This document shows, piece by piece, positions 60,969-64,000 of a DNA stretch of 64,000 nucleotides. The notes under the pieces were generated by a model. The model was not told the DNA's origin and ran no database searches. It saw only the letters and a program-made list of their open reading frames with translations. The DNA lies in NCBI RefSeq assembly GCF_002812955.1, contig NZ_PFXK01000002.1, positions 1-64,000 on the forward strand, read 5' to 3'. The position numbers and the translations under genes were made by a program. The stretch is from Vibrio sp. HA2012. GTDB lineage: Bacteria; Pseudomonadota; Gammaproteobacteria; Enterobacterales; Vibrionaceae. The stretch's first letter is position 1, and each line of letters starts with the position of its first letter.

Positions 60969-61733
60969 TTATATGAAGCGGGAAAGAAAACTTTGTGTTC
61001 GTTCTTCTCTGGGGTTTAGGATAACTTCTTCAGGAGCTCCTTCTTCTACGACGACTCCTCCATCCATAAATATTACTTTGTCAGCGGCTTCTTTTGCAAA
61101 ACCAATCTCATGAGTCACCACTATCATGGTTAGCCCCTGGTCGGCAAGAGTCCTCATTGTCTCCAAAACCTCGCCAACTAATTCTGGGTCAAGTGCGGAG
61201 GTTGGTTCGTCAAACAGGATTACATCGGGTTTTATGGCTAACGCTCTGGCGATGGATACCCGTTGCTGCTGTCCTCCGGATAGCTGGCTTGGATAATCGT
61301 TTTCTTTTTCAGATAATCCCACTTTACAGAGCAATTCACGGGCATATGTGATGGCTTCGTTTTTAGGATATTTATGAACGCCCACAGGTGCTTCAATTAA
61401 GTTTTCCAATACAGTCATATGTGGATACAAATTGAACTGCTGGAAAACCATTGCGATTTTCTCTCTCTGATGGGCTATCTGCTTTGTTGAGGCATGGTGT
61501 AACTGCCCGTCTTTCAGGTAATATCCGATCTGTTCATCACTGACGGTGATATAACCGCTGTCCATTTGCTCAAGTTGATTTATGCAGCGCAGAAAAGTGG
61601 ATTTGCCTGATCCTGAAGGGCCAAGGATAACAACAACTTCACCTTGCTTTACATCTAGATTTATGCCTTTCAGTACCTCAACATCACCAAAACTTTTATG
61701 AACGTCGCGTGCTTCTATGACCATATTATTCAT
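60969..61733 (-). CDS. Amino-acid ABC transporter ATPase
   Basis: A 254-aa GlnQ/HisP-type ATPase: Walker [31 protein letters not shown], signature [15 protein letters not shown], Walker [21 protein letters not shown], and [21 protein letters not shown]. It overlaps the permease end. ATG 61733 is preferred over a TTG at 61739, with AAGGAAG at a suitable distance. Substrate not certain. Confidence 0.92.
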   Translation of the reverse strand: MNNMVIEARDVHKSFGDVEVLKGINLDVKQGEVVVILGPSGSGKSTFLRCINQLEQMDSGYITVSDEQIGYYLKDGQLHHASTKQIAHQREKIAMVFQQFNLYPHMTVLENLIEAPVGVHKYPKNEAITYARELLCKVGLSEKENDYPSQLSGGQQQRVSIARALAIKPDVILFDEPTSALDPELVGEVLETMRTLADQGLTMIVVTHEIGFAKEAADKVIFMDGGVVVEEGAPEEVILNPREERTQSFLSRFI

Positions 61734-62676
61734 GAGCAACTTCCTTTATTTCGAGAACTTTTTCTTTCTTAAAACTATTTATCAGCACTAATAGCCAGTG
61801 CCTTCTGGAAGCATAACGATCAGATTTGTTGTAATAATTTTCTACAGCACTTTGTACAACACTCAAAATTGAAGTGATCAGCAGATACCACATTACGGCC
61901 ACCATAAGTAATGGAATAACCTTGAAGTTGCTATTGTAAATATTTTGTACCTCATACAGTAAGTCGCCCATAGCGATCATGCTCACCATGGACGTTGCTT
62001 TAACCATGTTAATCAACTGGTTACTCGTTGGAGGGACGATAGAACGCATTGCCTGAGGTATGATAATTCTCCGGTATGTTCTGGCCAATGACATGCCGAA
62101 AGAATGTGCTGTTTCGAACTGTTTTTCATCTACAGACAGGAATCCGCCACGAATAATTTCGGCCATATAAGCGGCTTCGTTAAGCGCGAGACCTGCGATG
62201 GCTGCAGTCAGAGGGGTAATTAGATCATTTGTTTTCCATTGAGCCAGCTCCGGACCGAATGGAATCGCAATACTTATATGCGGAAACAGGCTGGACAAGT
62301 TGTACCAAAACAGTAGCTGGACCAATAAAGGTGTTCCGCGAAATATCCATATATATATGGAAGAGAGAGCCTGTAGGACAGGATTCTGTGAGATTTTAGC
62401 TATGGCCAGAAATAACCCTATAACAATACCAATCAGCATACCGACAATGGTTAAAGCCAGAGTCATTTTCAGTCCACTTGTAATAGCCGGACTAAAGATA
62501 TACTGAAAGGCAACAGACCATTCAAAGTTCTGATTGGTTGCAATCAGATGCAGAGTTTTCAATGCCAATAAACCGACGATAAATGCAGCAATTAAAGTGC
62601 CGTACGGCACTTTACGTTTTACATTAGCAACATTTCGAGGGTGATTGGACATATTGGTGGTTGTTCCACTAGACAT
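61726..62676 (-). CDS. Amino-acid ABC transporter permease
   Basis: A 316-aa HisMQ-type permease with an N-terminal cytosolic extension, about five helices, and the EAA-like loop [51 protein letters not shown] single permease gene suggests a homodimer. It lies between the binding protein and the ATPase genes, on the same strand. Confidence 0.92.
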   Translation of the reverse strand: MSSGTTTNMSNHPRNVANVKRKVPYGTLIAAFIVGLLALKTLHLIATNQNFEWSVAFQYIFSPAITSGLKMTLALTIVGMLIGIVIGLFLAIAKISQNPVLQALSSIYIWIFRGTPLLVQLLFWYNLSSLFPHISIAIPFGPELAQWKTNDLITPLTAAIAGLALNEAAYMAEIIRGGFLSVDEKQFETAHSFGMSLARTYRRIIIPQAMRSIVPPTSNQLINMVKATSMVSMIAMGDLLYEVQNIYNSNFKVIPLLMVAVMWYLLITSILSVVQSAVENYYNKSDRYASRRHWLLVLINSFKKEKVLEIKEVAHE

Positions 62677-62693
62677 ATTCCAATTACTCCCTG

Positions 62694-63587
62694 TTATTTT
62701 GTTTTTGTCGTACCCAGATTAATACCAGGCTGAGCTAAGCGGTTTCCGGCTAAATTCCATTTATTTAAAATGGCATCATATGTTCCGTTTTTATGCAGTT
62801 CTTCATAGCTGGCCTTGATAGCTTGAGCCAGTGGAGAGCCTTTTGGTACAACAGCTCCTTGGTAGAGGTCTCCAAAGCCATTTGATTTACCGGTACCCGT
62901 TAATTCCAGCTCACCATTTGATACAGAAACAAAATAAGACAAAGGAGCCTGAGAGGAGAAGAAAGCGTCTGCCCGGTCAGATTTTACTGCCAGAATAGAG
63001 GTTGGCTGATCAGTATACGACAGTACATTGATGGCAGGCTCTCCCTGTTCAACACATTTCGCTGACTGGCCACGAATGACTCTTTCGGCAGAACCGCCGG
63101 CCATCACAGATATGCGTTTTCCACAGGTAGAGTCAAGTCCTTCAATTTTTTGCGGGTTACCGGATTTGACTGCGAAGACCACATATTCTTGCACATAATC
63201 AACGAAATCTACGCTTTCTTCCCGACTGGCAAAGTCACCTACCGGTCCTGAATCATAGGTATACCGGCCAGATTTTATGCCCATCAGGATTGCAGACAAA
63301 CCGCTGACACTTTTGTGCTCTATTTTTATACCCAGTAGCTGACTGATTGCGTTATCAAAATCAATTGCAGCGCCTTTGATATTGTTACTGTTTTCTACAA
63401 TGGTGTACGGAGGGAAAGAACCATTGACGACAGCTGTCATTGTACCTGCGTCTCTAATGTCCTGAGGAAGCATGGCTTGGAGTTTAGGGTTAAATGTCTG
63501 CACCGGGATATCTGAATCAGCATTGACGAATGAAGACACTGATAACAGTGAACATATAACGGAAGCTAATAAATGGTTTTTTTTCAT
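62694..63587 (-). CDS. Amino-acid ABC transporter substrate-binding protein
   Basis: A 297-aa family-3 solute-binding protein with a signal peptide (KKNHLLASVICSLLSVSSFVNA, cleavage near residue 23). Features include VVNGSFPPYTIVENSNNIKGAAIDFDNAISQLLG and STCGKRISVMAGGSAERVIRGQSAKC, where the two Cys may form a disulfide. A cyclic or polar amino acid is likely; the exact ligand is unclear. It precedes the permease by 17 bp. Confidence 0.9.
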   Translation of the reverse strand: MKKNHLLASVICSLLSVSSFVNADSDIPVQTFNPKLQAMLPQDIRDAGTMTAVVNGSFPPYTIVENSNNIKGAAIDFDNAISQLLGIKIEHKSVSGLSAILMGIKSGRYTYDSGPVGDFASREESVDFVDYVQEYVVFAVKSGNPQKIEGLDSTCGKRISVMAGGSAERVIRGQSAKCVEQGEPAINVLSYTDQPTSILAVKSDRADAFFSSQAPLSYFVSVSNGELELTGTGKSNGFGDLYQGAVVPKGSPLAQAIKASYEELHKNGTYDAILNKWNLAGNRLAQPGINLGTTKTK

Positions 63588-63614
63588 GGCTACTATCCTT
63601 GTAGTTTTTGAATG

Positions 63615-64000
63615 TTAAAGTTCAATGAGTTGAGGTGTGTCAAAACGTCGGTTCACCAGTGCCGGCAAAATTGAACGAGCATATTCAATACGTTCTTTAT
63701 TTATCACTGAGACAACCAATCCATCCTGCTCAGTTGCACTGGCAATTACAACCCCCAAAGGGTCGATGACTTTACTTAATCCGATATTTCTTGGGCCGGA
63801 TTCACCGATGGCTAACATGTAACAGGTATTCTCAAGAGCACGAGCCGTGACAAGGGTATCCCAGTGATGTTCTTTTAACGGGCCTTTTACCCAAGCAGCA
63901 GGAAGTACTAACGCATCGGCACCATCAAGAACCAGACGACGACTTAATTCAGGGAAGCGGACATCGTAACAGGTCATCAGGCCAAGTTTAAATCCCTTAA
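63615..64000 (-). CDS. Nitrilase/omega-amidase family hydrolase (partial, 5' end outside)
   Basis: The frame runs from TAA at 63615 through the window edge. It encodes the C-terminal ~128 residues of a carbon-nitrogen hydrolase: KLGLMTCYDVRFPELSRRL with the catalytic Cys, LVLPAAWVKGPLKEHHWDTLVTARALENTCYMLAI, and GLSKVIDPLGVVIASATEQDG. The first half with the Glu and Lys of the triad lies outside. It sits upstream of the ABC-transporter genes on the same strand, so it may hydrolyse an amide taken up by that transporter; this is inference. Confidence 0.9.
   Translation of the reverse strand, partial: KGFKLGLMTCYDVRFPELSRRLVLDGADALVLPAAWVKGPLKEHHWDTLVTARALENTCYMLAIGESGPRNIGLSKVIDPLGVVIASATEQDGLVVSVINKERIEYARSILPALVNRRFDTPQLIEL

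Noticed and set aside
1..64000. CRISPR arrays, tRNA or rRNA genes, insertion sequences
   Set aside because: No regularly spaced short repeats other than attC, no tRNA cloverleaf with CCA-type end, no rRNA motifs and no transposase-like protein were found by reading.

Overview
The window looks like part of a Vibrionaceae genome, most likely a Vibrio. It begins inside a chromosomal integron whose attC sites are VCR-like. It also carries gene sets typical of the family: mannitol, L-ascorbate, sucrose and cellobiose/chitobiose PTS systems, a hdfR-maoP pair, nirBDC, and an FMN riboswitch ahead of a RibN-type transporter. The replicon cannot be assigned from sequence alone. I saw no rRNA, tRNA, CRISPR array or insertion sequence.

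Layout. Positions 1-5144 are the distal end of a cassette array, with nine attC sites in three sequence classes. The cassettes encode an unknown small protein, a SIR2-like protein with a zinc ribbon (possible phage defence), two diverged copies of an ORF-less cassette, a DUF3024 protein, a QnrVC-type pentapeptide protein with its own promoter, a GNAT acetyltransferase and a decayed VOC gene. The integrase would lie to the left, outside the window. A second pentapeptide protein and another GNAT follow the last attC and may be cassettes that lost their sites. Positions 6375-12201 hold a LacI regulator and a cellobiose/chitobiose PTS operon (IIB, IIC, IIA, GH4 glycosidase, ChbG deacetylase). Positions 12202-17632 hold an amino-acid racemase, kdgR, a divergent scrA/scrR pair without scrB or scrK, and yghU. 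Positions 17709-21408 hold a glycerate module (glycerate kinase, GntP permease, CdaR).

Positions 21615-30031 contain a small Cys-containing protein, hdfR/maoP, and a tightly coupled pair made of a GshB-like ATP-grasp ligase and an N-formylglutamate-amidohydrolase/DUF1704 fusion. After these come yqgA, a Bcr/CflA exporter with a divergent MarR, and a CysG-like protein with a worn-down methyltransferase domain. Positions 30105-34815 are an anaerobic nitrite-reduction operon (nirB, nirD, nirC, cobA) with a NarP/NarL-type site and an FNR box spaced as in E. coli. Positions 34907-41047 carry assorted regulators, transporters and oxidoreductases.

Positions 41084-46638 are a mannitol locus with a duplicated transporter: full-length mtlA, then mtlD, then a second mtlA lacking the IIA domain. 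Both copies keep a nearly identical leader that may be the target of an MtlS-like antisense RNA. After a Na/Pi symporter-family gene and an M23 endopeptidase, positions 50409-58276 are a complete L-ascorbate utilisation locus: ulaG-ulaR, divergent from ulaAB(fused)-ulaC-ulaF-HAD-ulaD-ulaE. Three matching candidate UlaR operators lie between the two arms. The right end has an SH3-domain membrane protein, the riboswitch-ribN unit, an amino-acid ABC transporter and a nitrilase-family gene cut by the window edge.

Most catabolic blocks pair a transporter and enzymes with a local regulator, and global CRP or FNR sites can be read in front of several. The less explained parts are the cassette region, the ATP-grasp/DUF1704 pair and the duplicated mtlA leader.
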